In this document: piece by piece, positions 8,231 to 15,575 of the stretch | Layout of the letters: every line of letters starts with the position of its first letter | Numbering within the stretch: position 1 is the first letter of the stretch | Source: Hymenobacter canadensis | GTDB taxonomy: Bacteria; Bacteroidota; Bacteroidia; Cytophagales; Hymenobacteraceae | NCBI RefSeq assembly: GCF_027359925.1 | Contig: NZ_CP114769.1 | Span: 62,001-126,000 of the forward strand | Reading direction: 5' to 3' | Length of the DNA stretch: 64,000 nt | Program-made: the position numbers and the translations under genes | Notes under the pieces: generated by a model | Told to the model about the DNA's origin: nothing | The model's input: the letters and a program-made list of their open reading frames with translations, nothing else | The model's database searches: none

Positions 8231-8737
8231 GTGATACCTCGGCTTTTAACCAGACCCCTTTTCATTTGCACGAGCAGTTGTCTGCTCGGTCTTAGTGGTT
8301 TAGCCTCGTGCGGATTCGACTACCCTTGTGGGGGCGAGCAGGCCTCGAATTCCCTCCAAGACGCAAAAAGCACTGGGGTCTTTCTGACGGCGCTTGTTCC
8401 CAGCAAGTCGGACTTTGTCCTGCCCAACGGCATACGCTTTTCAATAACGCATGTCTGGCTTGAAAAAGGGTGGAGCCGTAACTGCCAAACTCGGAAAGAT
8501 GTGCTAACCGATAACAACCAAATTCTTATCTGCTTTCGCGACAGCAGTAGCCTCATGACGGCATACGGAATAGGCACTGATAAGAAAGGGATGTTTGGCA
8601 GTAGTGGCGCCCAGGCGCAAATTTTGGTAAGCAAAAGCGCGGCCGCCTCCAGCTATAAGCTCTTTGTCTTTCAATTGGCTTCCTCGCGGCGACCCCAGGT
8701 AGTGGACAGTTTGTCCTTGAGGCCTGTTCGGGACTAA
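8231..8737 (+). CDS. putative lipoprotein, cassette gene
   Basis: A 168-aa protein starting at GTG 8231 with a lipoprotein-type signal (LLGLSGLASC; Cys near residue 27) and four more cysteines. It is probably anchored in a membrane facing the periplasm. No family is recognised. Its TAA (8735-8737) directly abuts the next repeat. It is a single-gene cassette. Confidence 0.65.
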   Translation: MIPRLLTRPLFICTSSCLLGLSGLASCGFDYPCGGEQASNSLQDAKSTGVFLTALVPSKSDFVLPNGIRFSITHVWLEKGWSRNCQTRKDVLTDNNQILICFRDSSSLMTAYGIGTDKKGMFGSSGAQAQILVSKSAAASSYKLFVFQLASSRRPQVVDSLSLRPVRD

Positions 8738-8769
8738 CGTTTTCGGTTATTCAGACCGTTTCGATGAAC
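8738..8769 (+). repeat. cassette repeat copy
   Basis: acgttttcggttattcagac followed by cgtttcgatgaac. It is the left boundary of the cassette duplicated at 22.5-22.97 kb. The two copies become identical from accgtttcg onward. Confidence 0.9.
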
Positions 8770-8798
8770 AACGAGGGCAATAATTGTACGTTCGCCTC

Positions 8799-9179
8799 AT
8801 GGAACCCGAAACCGCACTCTTAGCTGCCATCCTACGCCAATCCCCCGAAGGTTCGCTGTGGCGCCTCTCGAAGGATTCATGGCAAGAGCTGCCACGTGTG
8901 CTCGGGCCGGACTTACTCCACCCCGGCGAAACATTCTGGTGGCACGTACGCATCACGACCGCAAATCGCCAGCGGCTACTGGCCGTAGCGGAGGCCCACG
9001 AGTTACCTGACAAAGTGGTGCATATGTCCCTCACCACGGCCCAAGGCCGCACGTTCTTTCGCGGCGAAGACCACTTGGATACCATCATTTGTGACTTCGA
9101 TTTTCAGGGTCTGAGAGACATTTGCGGTAAGTTTCCCCGGCTGGAGCAAAGCATTGTCAAGATGGAAGGCCCTTTGTAA
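8799..9179 (+). CDS. hypothetical cassette protein (copy 1 of 2)
   Basis: A 126-aa soluble protein. The ATG at 8799 is preferred to a TTG at 8784. It combines beta segments (FWWHVRITTANRQRLL, KVVHMSLTTAQGRTFF) with acidic turns. No family is recognised. A second copy with two substitutions (KFP/KFS and EGPL/EAPL) lies inverted at 22549-22929. The repeated stretch runs from inside the left repeat to inside the right repeat, so it moved as a cassette. An immunity role is plausible only from context. Confidence 0.7.
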   Translation: MEPETALLAAILRQSPEGSLWRLSKDSWQELPRVLGPDLLHPGETFWWHVRITTANRQRLLAVAEAHELPDKVVHMSLTTAQGRTFFRGEDHLDTIICDFDFQGLRDICGKFPRLEQSIVKMEGPL

Positions 9180-9200
9180 ATGCTCCTTACTTTGAATTAC

Positions 9201-9229
9201 GCGTTCAGAGCACCACCCTTTCGCTGAAC
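9201..9229 (+). repeat. cassette repeat copy
   Basis: gcgttcagagcaccaccctt followed by tcgctgaac. Identity to the inverted cassette copy ends at caccacc, marking the right exchange point. Confidence 0.9.
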
Positions 9230-9254
9230 GAAGTTTGCGTTCCTGCTAGCCCTT

Positions 9255-9782
9255 ATGCAATACATCGCCTTGGCCTTCAACACGCCGGAACCCCACCTCA
9301 CGGACTTGACGCGGCACTTACTAGTGTTGGCACAAGCGGCCGGCTATAGCCCCCGCGTCGATTGGCTGGAAATGGCTGGGGACGGATTGACTGCCTTCGT
9401 ACAGAGCCGCTGCATCACCCGCGTGGTGTTCTTGAATTGTCCCTCCCGCCCGTCACTGAAGATATCGTCCGACGGTATTACGCAGGACGTGTTCAACAGT
9501 GCCTGGGACGGACGCTCCTCTAAGTTTGAGCAGTTCTTGGCCGACGTATCCGTTATCTGCGCTGAGCAGCCCTACTACGTCATCATGGGTGAAGAATGGT
9601 TTGTATACCAGTATGTCCGCTACCACGAGGGACCGTTGGCCAAGCTGGCAACCATACTGCACCTGAACCGCAGCTGGCGCTTCCAACTCTACAACTTCGA
9701 AACAGAATCCAACAGCGACGACAGTGAAACCCCACTCATCTTTCGCGTCATTCCCGGCACGGCGAACCCGGCTCAGTGGTAA
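9255..9782 (+). CDS. hypothetical cassette protein
   Basis: A 175-aa soluble alpha/beta protein with no signal peptide. Notable features are a RVVFLNCPSRPSLKI strand region, an acidic Ser/Asp stretch near residues 155-163 and a WRFQLYNF strand. No family is recognised. It is a single-gene cassette between the repeats at 9201-9229 and about 9791-9822. Confidence 0.65.
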   Translation: MQYIALAFNTPEPHLTDLTRHLLVLAQAAGYSPRVDWLEMAGDGLTAFVQSRCITRVVFLNCPSRPSLKISSDGITQDVFNSAWDGRSSKFEQFLADVSVICAEQPYYVIMGEEWFVYQYVRYHEGPLAKLATILHLNRSWRFQLYNFETESNSDDSETPLIFRVIPGTANPAQW

Positions 9783-9790
9783 TAAGTGAA

Positions 9791-9822
9791 CGTTGATTTG
9801 CCTCAACCACCATTTGTGTTGG
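9791..9822 (+). repeat. degenerate cassette repeat copy
   Basis: cgttgatttgcctcaaccac followed by catttg has the right spacing but a changed right arm (tgttggc). Confidence 0.5.
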
Positions 9823-9870
9823 CTTAAAAAGAGTTTTGTTCACTATAAATTCCACTCTTCTGTTGCCTCA

Positions 9871-10431
9871 ATGTCCAACCGTCTTATCGTTCGCTATTTC
9901 AACCGCGTGTTATTTGGGTGCGTCATAGTACTGCTCGCCCTGCAGCAAGCAGGAGCCCAACGCTCGCCTACTCTGACTCTCCAAATTATTCCCACCACGT
10001 ATTCCAGCCAGAGTTCACCTATTGCGGCTATCAATTTTGATTATACGAACCATTTTCATGTACTACTCACAAACACATCGACGGCTCCCATCAATCTGTT
10101 CGAAGAGTGGAACAGCTTTGGCTATTATGGTCTTTCTTTTGAAATCACCTACCCAGATGGTCGAATCGTGCGCGTGGGGAAAGCGATCCGCGGCTGGGAC
10201 AAGAATTTTCCTTCTACGATCACCATTGAGCCCGGCGGTTACTATGTATTTAATGTGACTTTTAAACCGGACCAGTGGGAGAATTCCCCCTTACTTAAAA
10301 GACCGACCACACGCGGTATTCCCTGTCGAATGCGAGCAATCTACTCGATTGAGGCTGACCAATACTCCCGCGGAGAACATGCTTGGACGGGCAAGATTAC
10401 AACGGCAGAAAGACCTTATATCATCTGGTAG
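9871..10431 (+). CDS. secreted hypothetical cassette protein
   Basis: A 186-aa exported protein. The ATG at 9871 gives a signal peptide (FGCVIVLLALQQAGA/QRS), so the upstream in-frame codon at 9793 is rejected. The mature domain looks like an Ig-like beta sandwich (FHVLLTNTSTAPINLFEEWN, GLSFEITYPDGR, ITIEPGGYYVFNVTF). No family is recognised beyond this fold impression. It is a single-gene cassette. Confidence 0.65.
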   Translation: MSNRLIVRYFNRVLFGCVIVLLALQQAGAQRSPTLTLQIIPTTYSSQSSPIAAINFDYTNHFHVLLTNTSTAPINLFEEWNSFGYYGLSFEITYPDGRIVRVGKAIRGWDKNFPSTITIEPGGYYVFNVTFKPDQWENSPLLKRPTTRGIPCRMRAIYSIEADQYSRGEHAWTGKITTAERPYIIW

Positions 10432-10468
10432 CTCTTGCTACTGATGGTGATCGGACGATAAAATTATA

Positions 10469-10500
10469 CTCGTTTTGATCGAATCACCGTTTCCCTAAAC
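10469..10500 (+). repeat. cassette repeat copy overlapping a gene end
   Basis: ctcgttttgatcgaatcacc followed by gtttccctaaac. The stop codon of the converging minus-strand gene (10495-10497) lies in its right arm. Confidence 0.85.
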
Positions 10501-10968
10501 GCTCTGCTGGCCAACTGGCTTGGCCTCTTCCTTGTAAAAACCACCTCGGATACACGAGAAGATGCCCTCAGCTCCTTGGAGGAAATAATCGCATGAACTG
10601 TACTCGTCGAGGGGCATGTCCTGGGTGACGCTATCCACAAATAGCTTGATTGCCGCTCCGGACTGCAGCGTCAGCTCCACGTCCCCGCCGGAGGCCACGC
10701 GGGCACTTTCCACCGTTTCGCCTTCGTGAGCTGACAGGGTCGCTACCAGATAGGCTTCCGGGTCTTGCCAGGTGCAGGCCACGCGGCCGGCCCGTAGCAG
10801 CTTCCAAGCGCAGTACACCATGAGGTAGCGCACCTGGCCGGCTGCTGGCCGCAGGTGCAAGGTGAAAATGGAGCCGGTCCCGGGCCCGGCCTTCACCGCC
10901 ACAACTTTGGTATCAGCGATGAGCCGCATGAGGGACGCGGAAAATGCCGATTCAGCGAGTTCTTCCAT
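10495..10968 (-). CDS. hypothetical cassette protein
   Basis: A 157-aa soluble protein. The ATG at 10968 is chosen because the longer open frame to 11157 would run through the repeat at 11012-11040 and the neighbouring gene. The C-terminal half is beta-rich (DVELTLQSGAAIKLFVDSV) and ends YKEEAKPVGQQSV. No family is recognised. The size and the strand with a central Gly resemble the product of 560-1027. It is a single-gene cassette on the strand opposite to the repeats. Confidence 0.65.
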   Translation of the reverse strand: MEELAESAFSASLMRLIADTKVVAVKAGPGTGSIFTLHLRPAAGQVRYLMVYCAWKLLRAGRVACTWQDPEAYLVATLSAHEGETVESARVASGGDVELTLQSGAAIKLFVDSVTQDMPLDEYSSCDYFLQGAEGIFSCIRGGFYKEEAKPVGQQSV

Positions 10969-11011
10969 AGCCGAAGGTAGACTAGCAATCGCTCCTTCAA
11001 CTGAACGGGCT

Positions 11012-11040
11012 GCGTTTACCTTCGGACCCTTTGGCTGAAC
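11012..11040 (+). repeat. cassette repeat copy
   Basis: gcgtttaccttcggaccctt followed by tggctgaac. It is one of the best matches to the consensus and has the extended left flank ctgaacgggct. Confidence 0.92.
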
Positions 11041-11053
11041 GAACTTCTTTTCG

Positions 11054-11344
11054 TCACGCTCCCCATAAGCGTTGGTAGAACAGCTGGACTTCCTGGCGCA
11101 ATTCTTCCTCACTGATTTCCCACGGAGATTCGGGGTGTTCCTCGTAGCAATCGCCACTAGTGAAGAGACGGTTCATCATCTCGTGAAACTGCTCTTGTCT
11201 TGGCGCCTGTTTTGGCAAAGGCTTGCCCCACGCTTCGTTGCGGTCATGCTTCCATTGCTTCATAAAGGCCGAAATGTATTCGTCCACCCTCAGGCGGTTA
11301 CCCAGGTAATCCGCTAGAATGGGTTTGTAATCCGCTTCATTCAT
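11054..11344 (-). CDS. colicin-type immunity-like small protein
   Basis: A 96-aa acidic, fully helical protein. The pattern YLGNRLRVDEYISAFMKQW then FHEMMNRLFTSGDCYEE and ISEEELRQEVQLFY recalls the bacterial self-protective colicin-like immunity family (PF09204). That family binds and blocks a nuclease bacteriocin in the cytoplasm. No bacteriocin gene is adjacent, so it would be an orphan immunity gene. It is a single-gene cassette between the repeats at 11012-11040 and 11419-11449. Confidence 0.65.
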   Translation of the reverse strand: MNEADYKPILADYLGNRLRVDEYISAFMKQWKHDRNEAWGKPLPKQAPRQEQFHEMMNRLFTSGDCYEEHPESPWEISEEELRQEVQLFYQRLWGA

Positions 11345-11418
11345 GGCCGCAGGGCAAGTAAAGTAGTTTGGAAGAAAAGTAGGGAACCAATAGACGTCCG
11401 CTTAAGCATGAACTTATG

Positions 11419-11449
11419 CTCGTTTCGCCGAATCACCGTTCTGATAAAC
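11419..11449 (+). repeat. cassette repeat copy
   Basis: ctcgtttcgccgaatcaccg followed by ttctgataaac, with a well-kept left arm and an eroded right arm. Confidence 0.85.
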
Positions 11450-11501
11450 TCTTTGAGTAATTTTGCCAGCAAAATTCTGCTCCCCCGTATAGCTCTGCCT
11501 G

Positions 11502-11843
11502 GTGTTTCGAGACGTTTCTTCCCCTAAAGGCCGAATTGGGCGCTTAGAGTACGGCCTGAGCTACTTCGCTTACCTAGTCGTTTTGGTCGTCCTCCAGCTC
11601 GTGTTTGGTCCCAACGAGAACGACAACCTTTTACTAGCCCTCTTCTACCTGGCGTCCTTTCTGCTGTGCTTGTGGTTCCTCGTGGCCCAGGGGGCCAAGC
11701 GGTGCCACGACCGCGGCAATAGCGGCTGGTACCAATTCATCCCTTTTTACGTGTTCTGGATGCTTTTTGCGGCGGGGGATAGCGGGGACAATGCTTATGG
11801 CCCCAACCCGAAAGCAGCTGCCCCAGCGGGAGAACGTAAGTAA
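11502..11843 (+). CDS. DUF805 family membrane protein
   Basis: A 113-aa inner-membrane protein of the DUF805 family. Typical marks are GRIGRLEYGLSYFAY at the start, about three transmembrane segments, the RCHDRGNSGWYQFIPF motif and the closing GDSGDNAYGPNP. The function of the family is unknown. The start is GTG at 11502. A TAnnTTTG box (taattttg, about 11458-11465) lies upstream. It is a single-gene cassette. Confidence 0.85.
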   Translation: MFRDVSSPKGRIGRLEYGLSYFAYLVVLVVLQLVFGPNENDNLLLALFYLASFLLCLWFLVAQGAKRCHDRGNSGWYQFIPFYVFWMLFAAGDSGDNAYGPNPKAAAPAGERK

Positions 11844-11871
11844 GCCCGCTTAATTTCGAGCGCCCCTTCAC

Positions 11872-11903
11872 GGCCGGATGCCCTTGGGACCGTTTTCTTG
11901 AAT
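11872..11903 (+). repeat. cassette repeat copy, left arm eroded
   Basis: cggatgcccttgggaccgtt followed by ttcttgaatt. The centre and right side are conserved. Confidence 0.65.
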
Positions 11904-11917
11904 TGCACATTTGACCT

Positions 11918-12367
11918 ATGGCCATGAAGAATACGACCCGTGCGGAATTAGCTGCCAACATCAAACAGCACCGGTGGTTGGTGTTCAACATCATGGAAGG
12001 CAACGAAACCGAACCGGCCTTCTCTTACACAGTGGGTTTGTTCGAGACGTTTGGCCACCCCGAAGTAGTGATTTCCGGCGTGAAGCAGGAGGCTGCCATG
12101 GGCATTCTCAACGAAATTGGTCACGGTGTCGCTGAAGGGCTGAAGCGAGAACCTGGGGTTCTCTACGACGATATCTTGGAGGGCTACTCCTGTGTATTTA
12201 AACCCGTTTCTTCGCAGAAGTACGAGGCATACTTTGGCCGAGCGTTAATCTTTTATGAGGGGCCTACCTTTCCGATGATGCAATGCGTCTGGCCCGATGC
12301 CCTAAAACGGTTTCCCGGCGAAGCGGGCTATACCCTTTCCACCCAGGAAGTATTATTCGAGCAGTAG
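11918..12367 (+). CDS. DUF4262 domain protein
   Basis: A 149-aa protein matching the DUF4262 family across its length: HRWLVFNIMEGNETEPAFSY then TVGLFETFGHPEVVISG, with a later PTFPMMQCVWPDALKRFPGE. The biochemical role is unknown. Members are frequent in orphan immunity-type neighbourhoods. The ATG at 11918 or 11924 could be used. It is a single-gene cassette between the repeats at 11872-11903 and 12370-12404. Confidence 0.85.
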   Translation: MAMKNTTRAELAANIKQHRWLVFNIMEGNETEPAFSYTVGLFETFGHPEVVISGVKQEAAMGILNEIGHGVAEGLKREPGVLYDDILEGYSCVFKPVSSQKYEAYFGRALIFYEGPTFPMMQCVWPDALKRFPGEAGYTLSTQEVLFEQ

Positions 12368-12369
12368 AA

Positions 12370-12404
12370 CGCTTGTTTTGGCGAATCCGACCGTTTCGCC
12401 AAAC
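12370..12404 (+). repeat. cassette repeat copy with near-perfect dyad
   Basis: The arms gttttggcgaa and tttcgccaaac flank tccgaccg. This copy shows the dyad of the repeat most clearly. It starts three bases after the DUF4262 stop. Confidence 0.9.
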
Positions 12405-12463
12405 GAAAAGAGGCGATACCTTTCGACCAAGAGCTTCCAGTAGTAGAAGGTTTGCCGCTGCCC

Positions 12464-12919
12464 ATGAGCCATAAAGAAGCCTATTTCCAAGACTTAGAAT
12501 CCATCGTGACCGAACCCGTTTACTTGACTGCATCGCGGCAGGAACTGGAGAAAGAGACCGCCGAAAACATGTGGTCCCTTGGCGTGAGCGAGGAACTAGC
12601 CGGGGCGATTGCGCCCGAAGAGGTGCAGGCCTTTTTGCAGCGCGTCAAGCGCAACCGCCGTGAGCAACTCGCCCAGTGCGGGTGGCACGGTGGGTTGCGC
12701 TACTACCTCTGGCACGACCCGCAAGCGGGGCAGCTGCGGTTCAACTTCATCAGCGCGCTACACAACGCCTTGCCATTTGCGGCCCCTGTCGATGAGTGTG
12801 CGGACGAGGCCTCTATTATCCGCGCTTGGCTGCAAAAGAGCGGCAGTATGACCTCACAACTGCTGGATTCAGCAGAATACCGGGTGCGGGTGTATGAGGA
12901 AGTACTCCTGAGGCAATAA
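12464..12919 (+). CDS. hypothetical cassette protein
   Basis: A 151-aa soluble protein. An in-frame TTG at 12452 is an alternative start. The N-terminal half is helical and charged. A beta stretch follows (LRYYLWHDPQAGQLRFNFIS), then a C-terminal helix. No family is recognised. A promoter-like atacctttcg box at about 12416 suggests its own transcription. It is a single-gene cassette and could be an immunity protein by context. Confidence 0.65.
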   Translation: MSHKEAYFQDLESIVTEPVYLTASRQELEKETAENMWSLGVSEELAGAIAPEEVQAFLQRVKRNRREQLAQCGWHGGLRYYLWHDPQAGQLRFNFISALHNALPFAAPVDECADEASIIRAWLQKSGSMTSQLLDSAEYRVRVYEEVLLRQ

Positions 12920-12965
12920 TTGTGTTCGTAGACCGTAACGCTCATTACTTTGAGCAGCGCGCGTG

Positions 12966-12991
12966 CAGCGTTCTACCGTTTGACTGTTCAC
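12966..12991 (+). repeat. cassette repeat copy
   Basis: gcgttctaccgtttgactgt followed by tcac. Its right half equals the first bases of the window. Confidence 0.85.
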
Positions 12992-13018
12992 CTTTCTTTT
13001 TTCTGACAATCCTGAAGC

Positions 13019-13441
13019 ATGCGTAAGCAAGGATTCCTTACTCAGTTCCTCTACCTTATTCTCTACGCAGCAAGTGGGCTCTTCACCTTGTTCTGGGCCA
13101 GTGTCTTCTTTCTCGGGTCGGAGGATACCGTTTTCCGGCAGATTGAAGAGCACGGATTGTTGGTGCTGTTTTTAAAGCGATTTCTAGGTTTTGCGATGCT
13201 GGGCGGGCTGGTCGCCTTAAGCATCACGGTGCCTAGTATCCTGCTTCAGGTTTGGCGGAAGCAAAAGTATTGGTCGGAATCTGAAGAGGTATTTAAACGG
13301 GCCCTTTTCTCGCAAGTACTTTGTGCGTTGTTCGGTAGTGCGTTTTTCTCCCTTTCGGTAAGGGGCAGTATACCAGATGTAAAATCTGCCATTGACCACT
13401 CCCTGATTAGTGATGAAGCAAGCATGCCACTTCGGTCTTAA
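13019..13441 (+). CDS. small membrane protein, cassette gene (copy 2 of 2)
   Basis: A 140-aa membrane protein that is a near-identical copy of the product of 44-466, with a few substitutions. The copied block starts in the repeat before it and ends in the repeat after it at ggaccgttt, where the two loci diverge (tcttgaac versus agctgaac). The two copies lie 12,975 bases apart in the same orientation. That spacing exposes the region between them to homologous deletion. Confidence 0.75.
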   Translation: MRKQGFLTQFLYLILYAASGLFTLFWASVFFLGSEDTVFRQIEEHGLLVLFLKRFLGFAMLGGLVALSITVPSILLQVWRKQKYWSESEEVFKRALFSQVLCALFGSAFFSLSVRGSIPDVKSAIDHSLISDEASMPLRS

Positions 13442-13462
13442 ATCCAGTCTACACACTCTTCA

Positions 13463-13490
13463 TTCCGCTATTCGGACCGTTTAGCTGAAC
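13463..13490 (+). repeat. cassette repeat copy
   Basis: ccgctattcggaccgtttag followed by ctgaac. It is the right border of the second 140-aa cassette. Confidence 0.9.
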
Positions 13491-13673
13491 AAGTAATTGT
13501 CACTGCTCGTGGCCTATTTGCAGACACTTGCCCGCACGTCTGTTGAACCTCGAATAGTAGACCAACCCGGGAGGCTAGGAGTTGCTGCGCTTTTTCCAGG
13601 GCTATAACCTTGCAAAATCCAGGTAAAACAGGCTCACATTTCCTTCCTTATCATCCATTCTCTCTTAAGTGAA

Positions 13674-14408
13674 ATGTTGTGTATGATTCGCACTTCTACT
13701 ATTGCCCAGTTGACCCTCCTGCTCTTGTCCAATTTATTGATCGCGTGTAAACCGGATTTGGGTTCTGCAAAGGGCAACTTTGGCCAACATCCTCAACTGC
13801 ATCTTCAACAACACAGATTCTCTGCCTCGAGTCAGCGCCTGTTAAACCAGTTTGCAGAGGCCCATACCCTAGCTGATAGCGTCGTGAAGCTGGCAATTCC
13901 CGATAAGAGGCACTGGCAATATTTGATCACCGACTATGGCTTGTCGTACCCTTACTGGGAGGCACATCCCACGGATACGTTGCCGGGTCCAGCCCTCGAG
14001 TACAAATTCTACTATGGGTTGCTGTACCGTGGTGATACCATTCGTTCTGCCATTGTCAGCATCAGTCCTAACATGCGGGTCAACACAACTGAATTAGCGG
14101 AATTAGTAGCCTATAATCACTTTCTGATGGGGAATCTGGAAATAGGCCCTAAACAAGCCTTTGCGATTGCCTCCGCTTATGGAGTAAAGGAAAAAGAGGC
14201 ATCCATTACTTTCCATGGTAATAGCTTTTACAGCGATCAATTCTTCACCCTGCAGCAAGTCAAGGCTACTTACCACGCCATGGGGGAAGTCGCTCCGGCA
14301 AGCTTTTATTGGGATATCCAGAGTACGTGTGATGGTTGCGCCTCCTTAAAAGTGAACGCAGCCAACGGAAAGGCTTTTGCCGTCGGCAAAACGGTATTTA
14401 TATATTGA
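13674..14408 (+). CDS. putative lipoprotein, cassette gene
   Basis: A 244-aa protein with a lipoprotein signal (LLLLSNLLIAC; Cys near residue 25). ATG 13674 or 13683 may be used. The C-terminal part (KQAFAIASAYGVKEKEASIT ... FYWDIQSTCDGC ... VNAANGKA) recalls a PepSY-like fold with the WxI and NGK pattern, at low confidence. A taaccttg box at about 13605 could be its promoter. It is a single-gene cassette with a long 180-base leader region. Confidence 0.65.
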   Translation: MLCMIRTSTIAQLTLLLLSNLLIACKPDLGSAKGNFGQHPQLHLQQHRFSASSQRLLNQFAEAHTLADSVVKLAIPDKRHWQYLITDYGLSYPYWEAHPTDTLPGPALEYKFYYGLLYRGDTIRSAIVSISPNMRVNTTELAELVAYNHFLMGNLEIGPKQAFAIASAYGVKEKEASITFHGNSFYSDQFFTLQQVKATYHAMGEVAPASFYWDIQSTCDGCASLKVNAANGKAFAVGKTVFIY

Positions 14409-14460
14409 TAAAGTATAGTTTTATCAAGAGTTCAGGAAGAACCCTCGCTTAATAAATGGA

Positions 14461-14491
14461 GCGTGTTTACCGTTGGACCGTTTCCGTGAAC
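14461..14491 (+). repeat. cassette repeat copy
   Basis: gcgtgtttaccgttggaccg followed by tttccgtgaac. Confidence 0.9.
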
Positions 14492-14582
14492 ACATCACTA
14501 GTGCTTGGATTGGTCTATTTCGTAGCTTGCTCGCACAAATAAGCGGAATACCCCGCTTTGCTTACCCCATACTCCGGCAAGG

Positions 14583-14894
14583 ATGGAAACGCTGACTTGG
14601 CTGCAAGACTGGTACCGGGCCCGGTGCGATGGGGAATGGGAATTCCGTGAAGGCATCAAGCTGCTTTCCACGAGCAACCCGGGCTGGAGCGTGGAAATCA
14701 ACGTGTCGGATACCCCTTTAGAGGACGCATACCTTCCCTTGACTAAGTTCGACCGGTCGGAGAGTGATTGGTACGGCTACTTCCTGGAAGACGCCTTGTT
14801 TGTCGGCTCCGGCGACCCGGCAAAGCTGGAAGTCATTTTGCGTGTGTTTCGCAACCTGATAGAAAACGGCATCCCTTCGCCATCCAACGCCTAA
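14583..14894 (+). CDS. Imm53 family immunity protein
   Basis: A 103-aa protein matching the immunity protein 53 pattern: LTWLQDWYRARCDGEWEFREGI, then a NPGWSVEINVSDTPLED block and an SDWYGYFLEDALFVGSGDP block, closing with a helix. Imm53 proteins neutralise polymorphic toxins in the cytoplasm. No toxin is encoded nearby, so it is an orphan immunity cassette. A tagcttg-type box lies about 60 bases upstream. The gene stops two bases before the next repeat. Confidence 0.75.
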   Translation: METLTWLQDWYRARCDGEWEFREGIKLLSTSNPGWSVEINVSDTPLEDAYLPLTKFDRSESDWYGYFLEDALFVGSGDPAKLEVILRVFRNLIENGIPSPSNA

Positions 14895-14895
14895 A

Positions 14896-14929
14896 CGCTC
14901 GTTTCGCTATCCTGACCCTTTGGGTGAAC
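14896..14929 (+). repeat. cassette repeat copy
   Basis: cgctcgtttcgctatcctga followed by ccctttgggtgaac. Confidence 0.92.
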
Positions 14930-14933
14930 GCGT

Positions 14934-15479
14934 CTACTCTAGTGCTAAGTCGTATTCGCGGGGTGAAGAAGCGTTGGTGACCAAACGCCATCCGAGCCGG
15001 AGTTTCTCTTCCGCTTCGGGGCCAACCCAGAACATGCCGATTCGGCGGCTACGCTGTTTGATGAGTTTGACCAACGCCCTAAATAATAGGCCAGAGTAGG
15101 AGACGCGCGAGAAGGTTGTTACAAAACCCGCTACCAGTACGGCCTCCCCAAACTGGCCGCTGGGTTTGAAACGGGCTAGTTCTGGATTCAGCAGCTGGTC
15201 GACGGGATACGCGTAACCGCCCTTGCGTAAAGAGATTTCTCGTACGACAATGCCCTCGTCTGGATGAGTGAGCAAGTAGTCAGGAGAATGAATCCAATCC
15301 CCAATGGCTAAGTGCCTCAACGATTCTGCCACCAGGGAAGAAATGGCCGGGACATTGGGTACAGTAGACGTGCCCGTGCAGTAATAAGACCGGTTATGGT
15401 GTGCTTCAAAGGACTCGAGTACCGCTACTTGTTCGGCAGGAGTGAGAAAGAAGTAGAAGCTGTGGCCGCGAGTTGACAT
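14934..15479 (-). CDS. hypothetical cassette protein
   Basis: A 181-aa soluble protein. The ATG at 15479 is preferred to a TTG at 15488. It begins MSTRGHSFYFFLTPAEQVAV and ends REYDLALE. The start is typical of small immunity-like proteins that open with a strand and then a helix (FFLTPAEQVAVLESFEAH). No family is recognised. Its stop lies five bases from the repeat at 14896-14929. It is inserted against the repeat orientation. Confidence 0.65.
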   Translation of the reverse strand: MSTRGHSFYFFLTPAEQVAVLESFEAHHNRSYYCTGTSTVPNVPAISSLVAESLRHLAIGDWIHSPDYLLTHPDEGIVVREISLRKGGYAYPVDQLLNPELARFKPSGQFGEAVLVAGFVTTFSRVSYSGLLFRALVKLIKQRSRRIGMFWVGPEAEEKLRLGWRLVTNASSPREYDLALE

Positions 15480-15500
15480 AGGCCTCAAAGTAAGTAAATC

Positions 15501-15532
15501 CTACTTTCGCCAGAAGCACCGTTTGGCTGAAC
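15501..15532 (+). repeat. cassette repeat copy
   Basis: tactttcgccagaagcaccg followed by tttggctgaac. Confidence 0.9.
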
Positions 15533-15575
15533 TTCGGAAAGAGCTATCTATTGACACTTGATAATAGTAAGGAGT

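Noticed and set aside
10969..11157. Longer start for the 10495 gene
   Set aside because: The extension would translate the cassette repeat and overlap the colicin-immunity-like gene. The ATG at 10968 fits the one-gene-per-unit layout.
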